A DNA stretch of 10,841 nt from NCBI GenBank assembly GCA_947626725.1, contig CANQTI010000050.1, forward strand, positions 1 to 10,841. Reading direction: 5' to 3'. The notes beneath the pieces were generated by a model, which made no database searches, was not told the origin of the DNA, and saw nothing but the letters and a program-made list of their open reading frames with translations. Each line of letters opens with the position of its first letter. The stretch's first letter is position 1. Below are positions 1 to 6,035 of the stretch, piece after piece. Origin of the DNA: an uncultured Eisenbergiella sp. GTDB lineage: Bacteria; Bacillota; Clostridia; Lachnospirales; Lachnospiraceae. Made by a program: the position numbers and the translations under genes.

Positions 1-311
1 GTCGGGATGAGATTCGCCGGGCGGTTTGCCGGATCGCGGAAGACGTGAAGGCGGGCAGGCTTTTGGAAGAGGAGATCACCGAGGAGCTGATCAGCGGTTA
101 TCTGGATACGGCGGGGATTCCAGAGCCCGATCTTCTGATTCGTACCTGCAATGAGCAGCGGGTTTCCAATTTCCTGCTCTGGCAGCTGGCCTATACGGAA
201 TTGTATTTTACGCCTGTGGCCTGGCCGGATTTTTCAAAAGAAGAATTGGAAAAAGCCGTGGAAGCATATAATCACAGAGACAGGAAGTTCGGCCTGGTGA
301 AGGAGGCATGA
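1..311 (+). CDS. uppS: Undecaprenyl diphosphate synthase (cis-prenyltransferase), 3' part only
   Basis: The reading frame is open from the window edge (first whole codon at position 3), so the N-terminal part lies upstream; 102 codons plus stop are visible. UppS condenses farnesyl diphosphate with eight isopentenyl diphosphates to make the C55 carrier lipid for peptidoglycan and other wall polymers, acting at the cytoplasmic face of the membrane. The visible part carries the C-terminal family signature: DLLIRT at about 129-146, then SNFLLWQLAYTELYF and WPDF, ending in the RDRKFG tail. The arginine and serine residues that bind the isopentenyl diphosphate pyrophosphate in the family (R of IRT, R and S of QRVSN) are present. 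One oddity: the usual RT-S/G-GE motif reads RTCNE here. It is followed directly by cdsA, as in many Firmicutes. Confidence 0.95.
   Translation, partial: RDEIRRAVCRIAEDVKAGRLLEEEITEELISGYLDTAGIPEPDLLIRTCNEQRVSNFLLWQLAYTELYFTPVAWPDFSKEELEKAVEAYNHRDRKFGLVKEA
300..306 (+). promoter_or_regulatory. Ribosome binding site that decides the cdsA start
   Basis: AAGGAGG at 300-306 sits inside the end of uppS. An ATG at 308 overlaps the uppS stop as ATGA, but it is one base from this site, too close for initiation. The next in-frame ATG at 314 has a 7-nt spacer, which is ideal. The site therefore argues for 314 as the real cdsA start. Confidence 0.75.
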
Positions 312-313
312 GG

Positions 314-1132
314 ATGTTCTGGGTACGTCTGATGAGCAGCGCTGTGCTGGTGGCGCTGGCGTTTCTTCTGCTTTTGCCGGGCGGGTATCCGCTGGGACTG
401 GCGATGTGCCTTCTTTCCCTCGCTGCGTATCGGGAGCTGATGCATGCCTGTGATACAAAGAAAGGCGGGAAAAGCGGTCTGCTGGAATATGTGGGATACG
501 GAGGAATCGCGCTGTATTATGCGGCCCTTCTTTTTTCCGGAGATTTTTCTCTGGGGCTGGGCTGTGTAGTGCTTCTGTTCTTGGCGGAGATGTTCGTTTA
601 TGTATTCCGTTTTCCGCATTTTGAGGCTCCGCAGGTGATGACGGCCTTTTTTTGTGCGTTTTATCCGGCGGTGCTGTTCGGGTTTGTCTATCTGACCAGG
701 GAGCTGGAGCACGGAATCTATCTGGTATGGATGATCTTCATCAGTTCCTGGATCTGTGATACGTGCGCATATGTGGTCGGCATGGCCTTCGGGAAGCACA
801 GACTGGCGCCCGTGCTGAGCCCCAAAAAGTCCGTGGAAGGGGCCGTGGGCGGTGTGCTGGGCTCCGCGCTGGTGGGTGCTCTGTTCGCGGGACTTTTTCT
901 GGTGCCGGCTTCGGGCAGCACAGGGGCTGTCTGGGCGACGGCCCTGATCGGGGCCATGGGTGCCGTGATCTCCCAGGTGGGGGATCTTGCGGCTTCCGCG
1001 ATCAAGCGGAATCATGGAATTAAGGATTACGGAAAGCTGATTCCGGGGCACGGCGGCGTCATGGACCGCTTCGACAGCGTGCTGTTTACGGCTCCGGTCA
1101 TTTATTATCTCTCTGTCTGGCTGCTGGGATGA
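314..1132 (+). CDS. cdsA: Phosphatidate cytidylyltransferase (CDP-diglyceride synthase)
   Basis: CdsA converts phosphatidic acid and CTP to CDP-diacylglycerol, the precursor of the anionic phospholipids, in the cytoplasmic membrane. From ATG 314 the product is 272 aa, close to the family norm. It begins MFWVRLMSSA, like family members that start MFxxRLxS. Several hydrophobic segments follow, consistent with a multi-pass membrane enzyme. The CTP-transferase signature is complete near the C terminus (about residues 228-254): SAIKR, then KDYG, then PGHGGVMDRFD with its conserved acidic residues. Upstream of it lies the conserved SPKKSVEGAVGG. An ATG two codons earlier (308) is possible but poorly spaced from the Shine-Dalgarno. 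The gene is 2 nt after uppS and probably co-transcribed and translationally coupled with it. Confidence 0.95.
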   Translation: MFWVRLMSSAVLVALAFLLLLPGGYPLGLAMCLLSLAAYRELMHACDTKKGGKSGLLEYVGYGGIALYYAALLFSGDFSLGLGCVVLLFLAEMFVYVFRFPHFEAPQVMTAFFCAFYPAVLFGFVYLTRELEHGIYLVWMIFISSWICDTCAYVVGMAFGKHRLAPVLSPKKSVEGAVGGVLGSALVGALFAGLFLVPASGSTGAVWATALIGAMGAVISQVGDLAASAIKRNHGIKDYGKLIPGHGGVMDRFDSVLFTAPVIYYLSVWLLG

Positions 1133-1269
1133 TGCGGGCCGTGTAAAACGCGCGGAAGCGGTATTTGCGGACATCGGCCCGGAGGACAGACGGGAAGGCG
1201 GCTTTTGGGCAGCAGGCCGGAGGGTGGGCAAAAGGCGCTTTTCCGGTCAGCCGAGGAGGAGAATCGCTT
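1133..1269. other. cdsA-dxr spacer, no gene seen
   Basis: This 137-nt GC-rich spacer has no recognisable promoter. The dxr frame stays open through part of it from a TTG at 1165, but nothing in that stretch resembles Dxr. Two weak inverted repeats are present: CGGGCCG at 1135-1141 with CGGCCCG at 1175-1181, and a GC-rich pairing around 1215-1248. Neither is followed by a T-run, so I do not call a terminator. AGGAGG at 1254-1259 serves dxr. Confidence 0.6.
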
Positions 1270-2418
1270 ATGAAAAAAATCGCAGTATTGGGCTCCACGG
1301 GGTCCATCGGCACCCAGACGCTGGAGATTGTCCGGAATAACGGGGATCTCGCGGTTACGGCGCTGGCGGCGGGCCGCAACACGGCGCTGATGGAGGCGCA
1401 GGTCCGGGAATTTATGCCGAAGCTGGCCTGTATGTGGGAAGAGGAGGCTGCCGCCGATCTGAAACGGCGCATCGCGGATCTGCCGGTGCGGGTGGTCTGC
1501 GGTATGGATGGGTTGCTGGAGGCCGTTTCTCTGCCGGAGGCGGACATCGTGGTCACCGCCGTGGTGGGCATGATCGGCATCCGTCCCACGATTGCGGCGA
1601 TCGAGAGCAAAAAGACGGTGGCCCTGGCCAACAAGGAGACCCTGGTGTGCGCGGGTCATCTGATCATGCCGTTGGCGAAGGAGCGGGGCGTTTCCATCCT
1701 GCCGGTGGACAGCGAGCATTCCGCCATCTTCCAGTCGCTGCAGGGCAGGGCCGGGAATCGGTTCCGGCGGATTCTGCTGACTGCTTCCGGGGGGCCTTTC
1801 CGGGGAAAGACGAAAGAAGAGCTCCGAAATGTGACGCTTAAGGAAGCCCTGCATCATCCCAACTGGTCTATGGGCAAAAAGGTGACCATCGATTCCGCGT
1901 CCCTGGTGAACAAGGCGCTGGAGGTGATGGAGGCCAAATGGCTCTTCGGTGCACAGCTGTCCCAGATCCAGGTGGTGGTACATCCGCAGAGCATCGTGCA
2001 TTCCGCGGTGGAGTACGAGGATGGTGCCGTCATCGCCCAGCTGGGGATCCCCGATATGAAGCTCCCCATTCAGTATGCGCTCCTGTATCCCGAAAGAAGG
2101 CCCATGCCCGCGCCTGCGCTGGATTTGTTTGCCGTACACGCGCTCACCTTTGAAAAGCCGGATATGGAGAGGTTCCCGGGGCTTGCGCTGGGCTTTGAGG
2201 CGGCGGAGTGCGGAGGCAGTATGCCCACGGTGTTCAATGCTGCCAATGAGATGGCTGTGAAGCTTCTTCTGGAGGGCAAGATCCGTTTCTTCCAGATTCC
2301 GGAGGTGATCGGGGCTGCAATGCATAACCACAGGCCGGTGGGGAACCCTGATGTGGAGGCGCTCCTGGAAGCGGAGGCGCAGACCTATGATTTTATCGGG
2401 CGGGAGATGAGACTTTGA
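1270..2418 (+). CDS. dxr: 1-deoxy-D-xylulose-5-phosphate reductoisomerase
   Basis: Dxr (IspC) rearranges and reduces 1-deoxyxylulose 5-phosphate to 2-C-methylerythritol 4-phosphate with NADPH, the committed step of the MEP isoprenoid pathway, in the cytoplasm. The 382-aa product has the normal length. Visible motifs in order: NADPH-binding GSTGSIGTQTLEIV (8-21), ALANKET (118-124), the metal-binding PVDSEHSAIFQ (D147, E149), LTASGGPF (170-177), the flexible-loop segment HHPNWSMGKKVTIDSASLVNKALE (pieces from 195; third metal ligand E218), HPQSIVHS, and C-terminal GGSMPTVFNAANE. No key residue appears missing. ATG 1270 is chosen because AGGAGG lies 10 nt upstream and the family begins at this point; an in-frame TTG at 1165 would add 35 unrelated residues. 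The stop overlaps the rseP start by 4 nt. Confidence 0.97.
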   Translation: MKKIAVLGSTGSIGTQTLEIVRNNGDLAVTALAAGRNTALMEAQVREFMPKLACMWEEEAAADLKRRIADLPVRVVCGMDGLLEAVSLPEADIVVTAVVGMIGIRPTIAAIESKKTVALANKETLVCAGHLIMPLAKERGVSILPVDSEHSAIFQSLQGRAGNRFRRILLTASGGPFRGKTKEELRNVTLKEALHHPNWSMGKKVTIDSASLVNKALEVMEAKWLFGAQLSQIQVVVHPQSIVHSAVEYEDGAVIAQLGIPDMKLPIQYALLYPERRPMPAPALDLFAVHALTFEKPDMERFPGLALGFEAAECGGSMPTVFNAANEMAVKLLLEGKIRFFQIPEVIGAAMHNHRPVGNPDVEALLEAEAQTYDFIGREMRL

Positions 2419-3473
2419 TCGTTACTATTTTGATATTTCTGCTGATCTTTTTTGTGATCGTTATCGGACATGAATTTGGACACTTTCTTCTGGCCAAGGT
2501 CAACGGCATCCGGGTGACGGAGTTCGCCGTTGGCATGGGTCCGAAGCTCGCTCATTTTCAAAAAGGGGAAACAGAGTATTCTCTGCGGCTTCTTCCCATC
2601 GGCGGCGCGTGTATGTTCGAGGGAGAGGATGGGCTGGAAATGGCCGCATCGAATACGGCGGATCGGGGAAATTTCCAGAACGCGCCGGTGTGGGCGCGGA
2701 TCTCCACCGTGGCGGCGGGGCCGATTTTCAATTTCCTGCTGGCCTTCCTGTTCTCTGTCGCGGTGGCGGGGTACGCAGGGGCGGATATCCCGGTGTTGGG
2801 GGATGTGATCGAAGGCTCCGCGGCCCAGAAGGCGGGGATGCAGGCAGGTGATCGGATCACGGGCTTTGACGGAAAAATCTGTCTGGCCAGGGAAATTCAG
2901 CTGGTGATGGCCTTAAACCGGGACGGAGACCCGGTGGAGGTGCGCTACGTCCGGGATGGACAGACATACACGACCACGCTGACGCCTATTTTCGATGAGA
3001 GCGAAGGCCGTTATCTGGTGGGATTTTATGATTACAGTCAGGCGGTGGAGGCGAAGGGCCTGGATCTGTTTCGTTTCGGCTGGTATCAGCTTCGTTTCAG
3101 CGTAAAAAATACGGTTATGAGTCTGCAGTCCCTGCTTCGGGGAAAGCTGTCTGCCGATGATGTGGCCGGCCCTGTGGGCATGGCCCAAATCGTGGATGAG
3201 GTGCGCCAGGAAACGGCGCCCGGCGGTCCGCTTCTGGTGTTCATGAACATGGTGAATCTCGCCATGCTGCTTTCGGTGAGTCTGGGCGTGATGAACCTGC
3301 TTCCGCTGCCCGCCCTGGACGGCGGAAGACTCGTGTTCCTGTTCCTGGAGGCAGTGCGCGGCAAGCCCATACCGCCGGAGAAAGAAGGGCTGATTCACAC
3401 AGCCGGGTTCGTCGCGCTGATGGTGCTGATGGTGCTGGTGATGTTTAATGATGTGCGGCGTATCCTGCGCTGA
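2415..3473 (+). CDS. rseP: RIP metalloprotease, site-2 protease family
   Basis: This is a membrane-embedded zinc protease of the RseP/RasP family, which cleaves transmembrane segments of anti-sigma factors, cell-division proteins or signal-peptide remnants. The 352-aa product has the HExxH site HEFGH at residues 19-23 in the first transmembrane helix and GPIFNF at about 102-107. A single PDZ domain spans about 126-205 and contains GSAAQKAGMQAGDRI. The second conserved motif, NLLPLPALDGG, lies at about 294-304 with D302 as third zinc ligand, followed by a last helix at about 329-343. One PDZ domain is usual for Gram-positive members. The start is TTG: GGGAG at 2402-2406 gives an 8-nt spacer and the TTG forms a TTGA overlap with the dxr stop, pointing to translational coupling. 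Confidence 0.95.
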   Translation: MIVTILIFLLIFFVIVIGHEFGHFLLAKVNGIRVTEFAVGMGPKLAHFQKGETEYSLRLLPIGGACMFEGEDGLEMAASNTADRGNFQNAPVWARISTVAAGPIFNFLLAFLFSVAVAGYAGADIPVLGDVIEGSAAQKAGMQAGDRITGFDGKICLAREIQLVMALNRDGDPVEVRYVRDGQTYTTTLTPIFDESEGRYLVGFYDYSQAVEAKGLDLFRFGWYQLRFSVKNTVMSLQSLLRGKLSADDVAGPVGMAQIVDEVRQETAPGGPLLVFMNMVNLAMLLSVSLGVMNLLPLPALDGGRLVFLFLEAVRGKPIPPEKEGLIHTAGFVALMVLMVLVMFNDVRRILR

Positions 3474-3522
3474 AGCGGCGGCGCCGCAGAAAAACGTTGA
3501 TTCTTCAGGTGAACAGGCGTAC

Positions 3523-4980
3523 ATGAGCAGAAGAAGACGCAATATTTATAGAAACCTTTTCGTATACGCATATCTTGCCCTGCCGGTTCTTATCTTCATG
3601 ACCGGCTGGCTGAAATGGTACTGGGCGCTGCCCTTGGGCGTGCTGACGGTCTGTGCCTGTATCAAGGGATTTCAGGATTCTCTCAAAACCCGCTGCCTTG
3701 TGCCGCGTGCAGGAGGGAGAGGGTCTGCCGATGCGCGGACCGCGCTGATGGCCCTGCTGCTGATTGTCTTATGGGTATATCTTTCTGGGGTTGGCGGATA
3801 CAGTTATCAGAACAGCGATCATGTGATGCACAATACGGTTTTTTGCGCGCTCGTAGAATGCGAGTGGCCTGTTGTGACACAGGATGGAGGCCGGGCCCTG
3901 ATCTATGATATCGGCTTCTGGCTCCCGGCAGCCTGTGTCGGAAAGGTGTTTGGGCTGGAGGCAGGATATGCAGCGCAGTTTATCTGGACGGTCCTGGGCG
4001 TTTATATCGTTTATGATCTGATCTGCGTATATCGCAGGAAGTTTGATCTTTTGCCGCTCACGTTTCTGGTGATGTTCAGCGGACTGGACTATGTCGGTAC
4101 CTGTCTGCTCGTACCGAAGGAAGCGGATTTGGGCATGGCCTATCATCTGGAGCATTGGGCGCTGCATTATCAATTTTCCTCTGTGACCGCGCAGCTTTTT
4201 TGGGTATTCCATCAAGCGGTCCCGGCATGGATCGCGACTGTACTTTTGCTGGTACAGAAAAACAGCAAAAATATGCTTCTCATTTTGTCCCTGATCCTGC
4301 TGACTTCGACATTCCCTTTTGTCGGGCTGATACCGATTGCGGCGCTTTTGTATATCCGCTTGGTAGTGAAAGGCAGGATCCGGTGGGAGGATATTTTCAC
4401 TTTTCAGAATATCACAGGTGCGATTGTTATTGGCGGCATATCTTTCTTATATCTGGCCGGAAAGGAAGCCGGCGGAAAGATCGGTCTGGTGTTTGACGGC
4501 GCGGCCGCAGAGGGGCCAGTGAAAATGATCGGCGTTTACCTTCTGTTCTGCCTGTTGGAGTTCGGGGTTTATTTGGTGTTCCTTTGGAAATACCGGAGGA
4601 AGGATCCGCTTTTGTGGCTGATGATAGGAATTTTATTGGTCTGTCCCCTGATTCGGGTGGGCGATCAGACGGATTTCTGCATGTACGCTTCAATTCCCGC
4701 GCTGTTTGTTTTCCTGCTTTTCTGCATGAAGGCATTTGAGAAAATATACCGGAATGGGAAAAAATGGCTGTTCGCCGCATACTGCGCCATCCTGCTGATC
4801 GGGGCGATTACGCCTTTTAATGAGATTCACCGAACAGTCAGCCTGACTGTCCAGAGATTCGCGGATGGGAATTCCGTTCGCTGTGCCTGCATCGATATCG
4901 AAAATGAACTGCTGGAAGCAGACGATTTTTCGGGTGAGGCGGAGGACAGCCTGTTTTTCCGGATTCTAGCAAAGAGATAA
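3523..4980 (+). CDS. Polytopic membrane protein, GT-C-like, uncharacterised
   Basis: I cannot give a confirmed function. The 485-aa product starts with a basic stretch (MSRRRR) and is rich in hydrophobic segments, roughly ten or more (for example about 13-29, 33-48, 74-90, 126-143, 150-168, 235-245, 251-280, 298-311, 335-355, 364-377, 390-402, 415-430). An acidic loop after the third helix reads NSDHVMHN (97-104), followed by WPVV (115-118). This resembles the acidic first-loop motif of GT-C glycosyltransferases that use polyprenyl-phosphate sugars. QFSSVTAQLFWVF (217-229) and TDFCMYASIPALF (383-395) look like motifs I recall from unnamed Firmicutes membrane proteins, from memory and unverified. 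ATG 3523 is chosen because AGGTGA at 3507-3512 precedes it; an ATG at 3448 would lie inside rseP. The gene is visibly more AT-rich than its neighbours. Confidence 0.8.
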   Translation: MSRRRRNIYRNLFVYAYLALPVLIFMTGWLKWYWALPLGVLTVCACIKGFQDSLKTRCLVPRAGGRGSADARTALMALLLIVLWVYLSGVGGYSYQNSDHVMHNTVFCALVECEWPVVTQDGGRALIYDIGFWLPAACVGKVFGLEAGYAAQFIWTVLGVYIVYDLICVYRRKFDLLPLTFLVMFSGLDYVGTCLLVPKEADLGMAYHLEHWALHYQFSSVTAQLFWVFHQAVPAWIATVLLLVQKNSKNMLLILSLILLTSTFPFVGLIPIAALLYIRLVVKGRIRWEDIFTFQNITGAIVIGGISFLYLAGKEAGGKIGLVFDGAAAEGPVKMIGVYLLFCLLEFGVYLVFLWKYRRKDPLLWLMIGILLVCPLIRVGDQTDFCMYASIPALFVFLLFCMKAFEKIYRNGKKWLFAAYCAILLIGAITPFNEIHRTVSLTVQRFADGNSVRCACIDIENELLEADDFSGEAEDSLFFRILAKR

Positions 4981-5082
4981 GTATCGCCTGAAACGGGGGA
5001 AAAGGCGTCTCCGGCGGGCCGGCGCTGTAAAAAACGGGAGGCCCATAAAGCGGCGCAAATGGATTCGGGGCGGATTCCCGGA

Positions 5083-5111
5083 TTGACCTTTTGAAGGATT
5101 AGGGTTATAAT
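5083..5111 (+). promoter_or_regulatory. Sigma-A promoter for the phosphatase/kinase pair
   Basis: TTGACC at 5083-5088 (one mismatch to the -35 consensus) and a perfect TATAAT at 5106-5111 are separated by exactly 17 nt. The expected transcription start is about 5118-5119, which would give a leader of about 77 nt before the phosphatase ATG. This is the best promoter in the window. Confidence 0.85.
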
Positions 5112-5118
5112 CATTTTT

Positions 5119-5199
5119 ATGGAGAGAATCTTGCAAATCTGTCCGGGCATCGACCCGGCTCCGCGGATGTTCTGTCCGCAGGAGATTTCAAGAAAATGA
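5119..5199 (+). CDS. Possible 26-codon leader ORF, uncertain
   Basis: An ATG at 5119 opens a 26-codon frame ending in TGA at 5197-5199. It lies at or within a base or two of the predicted transcription start, so it would be read from an essentially leaderless mRNA with no Shine-Dalgarno. Its stop overlaps the phosphatase ATG (5196) as ATGA, a usual arrangement for translational coupling. The peptide starts MERILQICPG and resembles nothing I know. It may be chance; I list it because position at both ends is suggestive. Confidence 0.2.
   Translation: MERILQICPGIDPAPRMFCPQEISRK
5129..5193 (+). promoter_or_regulatory. Putative three-way-junction RNA leader of the phosphatase gene
   Basis: TCTTGCAAATCT (5129-5140) pairs with AGATTTCAAGA (5183-5193): 11 base pairs with a single bulged C5134. 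It encloses two further perfect 5-bp hairpins: CCGGG 5143-5147 with CCCGG 5154-5158 (6-nt loop), and GCGGA 5163-5167 with TCCGC 5175-5179 (7-nt loop). Junction strands are 2, 4 and 3 nt. The Shine-Dalgarno AGGAG (5180-5184) spans the junction and the first two pairs of the closing stem, and the ATG follows 2 nt after it. The structure starts about 10 nt after the predicted transcription start, so it would fill the mRNA leader. It matches no riboswitch class that I recognise. The fold is read by eye and not energy-tested. Confidence 0.5.
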
Positions 5200-6035
5200 T
5201 GACCGGCTGTGGGGATGGCGCGGTGATCGGGGGCGCTTTGTCCGAGGGTTCCGGGAAAGGAACAGAAGGGTATATGGCGCATTTGACGTCCTGGTATTGG
5301 GACAAGGGAAGCTTCAGGGAGAAAAATGAGGATTCTTTTTCTCTTCAGAGGGTAGCTTTCCAAACGAGGCATGTCGGAAGACGCGGCGAAGGAAAGCGGC
5401 GAACGGAGGTTTCGCTGCTTTTGGTGTGCGATGGGATCGGCGGTCTGGAGGAAGGAGAGACGGCCAGCGGCTATGTCGCGGAGCGGCTGACGGAATGGTT
5501 TTACACGGAAGGAATTGCGCTGGCAGCCGGAACCTTTTGGCGCGGGCGCACGATGGAGGCGCTGGGGCGCGTCTTTTGGCAGGTCCAGAAAGAGATGGAG
5601 CAGCGGGAAATGGAAGATGCGTTGTGCTGCGGAACCACCTGTACGCTGGCGCTGGTGAAAAACGCGGCATTTATTCTGCTGCATGTGGGGGACAGCCGGG
5701 CTTACCGGGTGGGCAAAAGGGTGAAGTGTCTGACAGAAGATCACGTGGAGGGCGGTGTCCTGCGGCGCTGCCTTGGGGCTGTCGGATTCCAACCGCCGGA
5801 TGCCAGAGCGGGCCGGCTGGCCAGAGGGGAAATGCTGCTGTTATGTACCGACGGGTTTTATCGCCTTACGCCGGACAGCTTTTTCAAAGGCTGTTTCCAT
5901 GGAGAGGGAAAAGAAGCGGAAACGCTTTACAGACGGATGAAAGGGGCGGCCGGCTTTGTGCGCACGCAGGGGGAAAAGGATAATATCACCGCGCTGCTTC
6001 TGGTGAACGGAGGGAGGCGGGGACATGCCGGATGA
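5196..6035 (+). CDS. PP2C-type serine/threonine protein phosphatase
   Basis: This is a metal-dependent phosphatase of the PPM/PP2C family, which removes phosphate from Ser/Thr and normally opposes a Hanks-type kinase; here the kinase gene follows directly, overlapping by 11 nt. The 279-aa product carries the usual motifs: REKNEDSF (41-48), LLLVCDGIGG (74-83, metal ligand D79), CGTTCTLAL (145-153), HVGDSRAYR (163-171), LTEDH (179-183), LLCTDGFYR (215-223, D219) and KDNIT (261-265, D262). All metal-binding acids appear intact, so it should be active. No transmembrane segment is seen; it is probably cytoplasmic. ATG 5196 has AGGAG 11 nt upstream. ATG 5274 (MAHLTSWYW) is a real alternative: the first 26 residues are Gly-rich and not typical of the family, and AAAGGAA lies 11 nt before it. 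Confidence 0.9.
   Translation: MMTGCGDGAVIGGALSEGSGKGTEGYMAHLTSWYWDKGSFREKNEDSFSLQRVAFQTRHVGRRGEGKRRTEVSLLLVCDGIGGLEEGETASGYVAERLTEWFYTEGIALAAGTFWRGRTMEALGRVFWQVQKEMEQREMEDALCCGTTCTLALVKNAAFILLHVGDSRAYRVGKRVKCLTEDHVEGGVLRRCLGAVGFQPPDARAGRLARGEMLLLCTDGFYRLTPDSFFKGCFHGEGKEAETLYRRMKGAAGFVRTQGEKDNITALLLVNGGRRGHAG

Larger units (their letters stand above)
4981..5195. other. Intergenic region with promoter and structured leader
   Basis: This 215-nt gap separates the membrane protein gene from the phosphatase/kinase pair. The first 100 nt hold only weak pairings (CGCCT 4985-4989 with AGGCG 5003-5007; GGGCC 5016-5020 with GGCCC 5040-5044), none followed by a T-run, so transcription from upstream may read through. 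The second half holds a promoter and a foldable leader, listed separately. Confidence 0.7.

Noticed and set aside
272..1231. Long open frame on the minus strand opposite cdsA (about 319 codons)
   Set aside because: The translation is rich in His, Arg and Gln with no recognisable domain, there is no sensible ribosome site, and it lies fully opposite a certain gene. It is a by-product of GC-rich codon use.
1165..1269. N-terminal extension of dxr from TTG 1165
   Set aside because: The 35 added residues are unlike Dxr, and the ATG at 1270 has a strong ribosome site and begins directly at the NADPH-binding fold.
1105..2331. Long open frame on the minus strand opposite dxr (about 408 codons)
   Set aside because: Same composition signature (His/Arg/Gln-rich) and no family resemblance; dxr on the + strand explains the region fully.
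3448..3522. Upstream ATG 3448 for the membrane protein gene
   Set aside because: It lies inside the end of rseP and adds a Cys/Ala-rich stretch before a typical basic N terminus (MSRRRR) that has its own ribosome site.
4981..5050. Intrinsic terminator after the membrane protein gene
   Set aside because: Only 4-5-bp pairings with long loops and no T-run on the + strand.
5129..5193. tRNA-like fold on the minus strand, with a 5-bp/7-nt anticodon-like arm
   Set aside because: The loop lacks U33, there is no D arm, the T-loop-like loop is 6 nt, and the end stem is 11 bp with a bulge. The promoter lies on the + strand, so a + strand leader is the better reading.
4827..5792. Minus-strand open frame across the gap before the phosphatase (about 321 codons)
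   Set aside because: It crosses the promoter and leader, overlaps two + strand genes, and its translation shows no domain or hydrophobic pattern.
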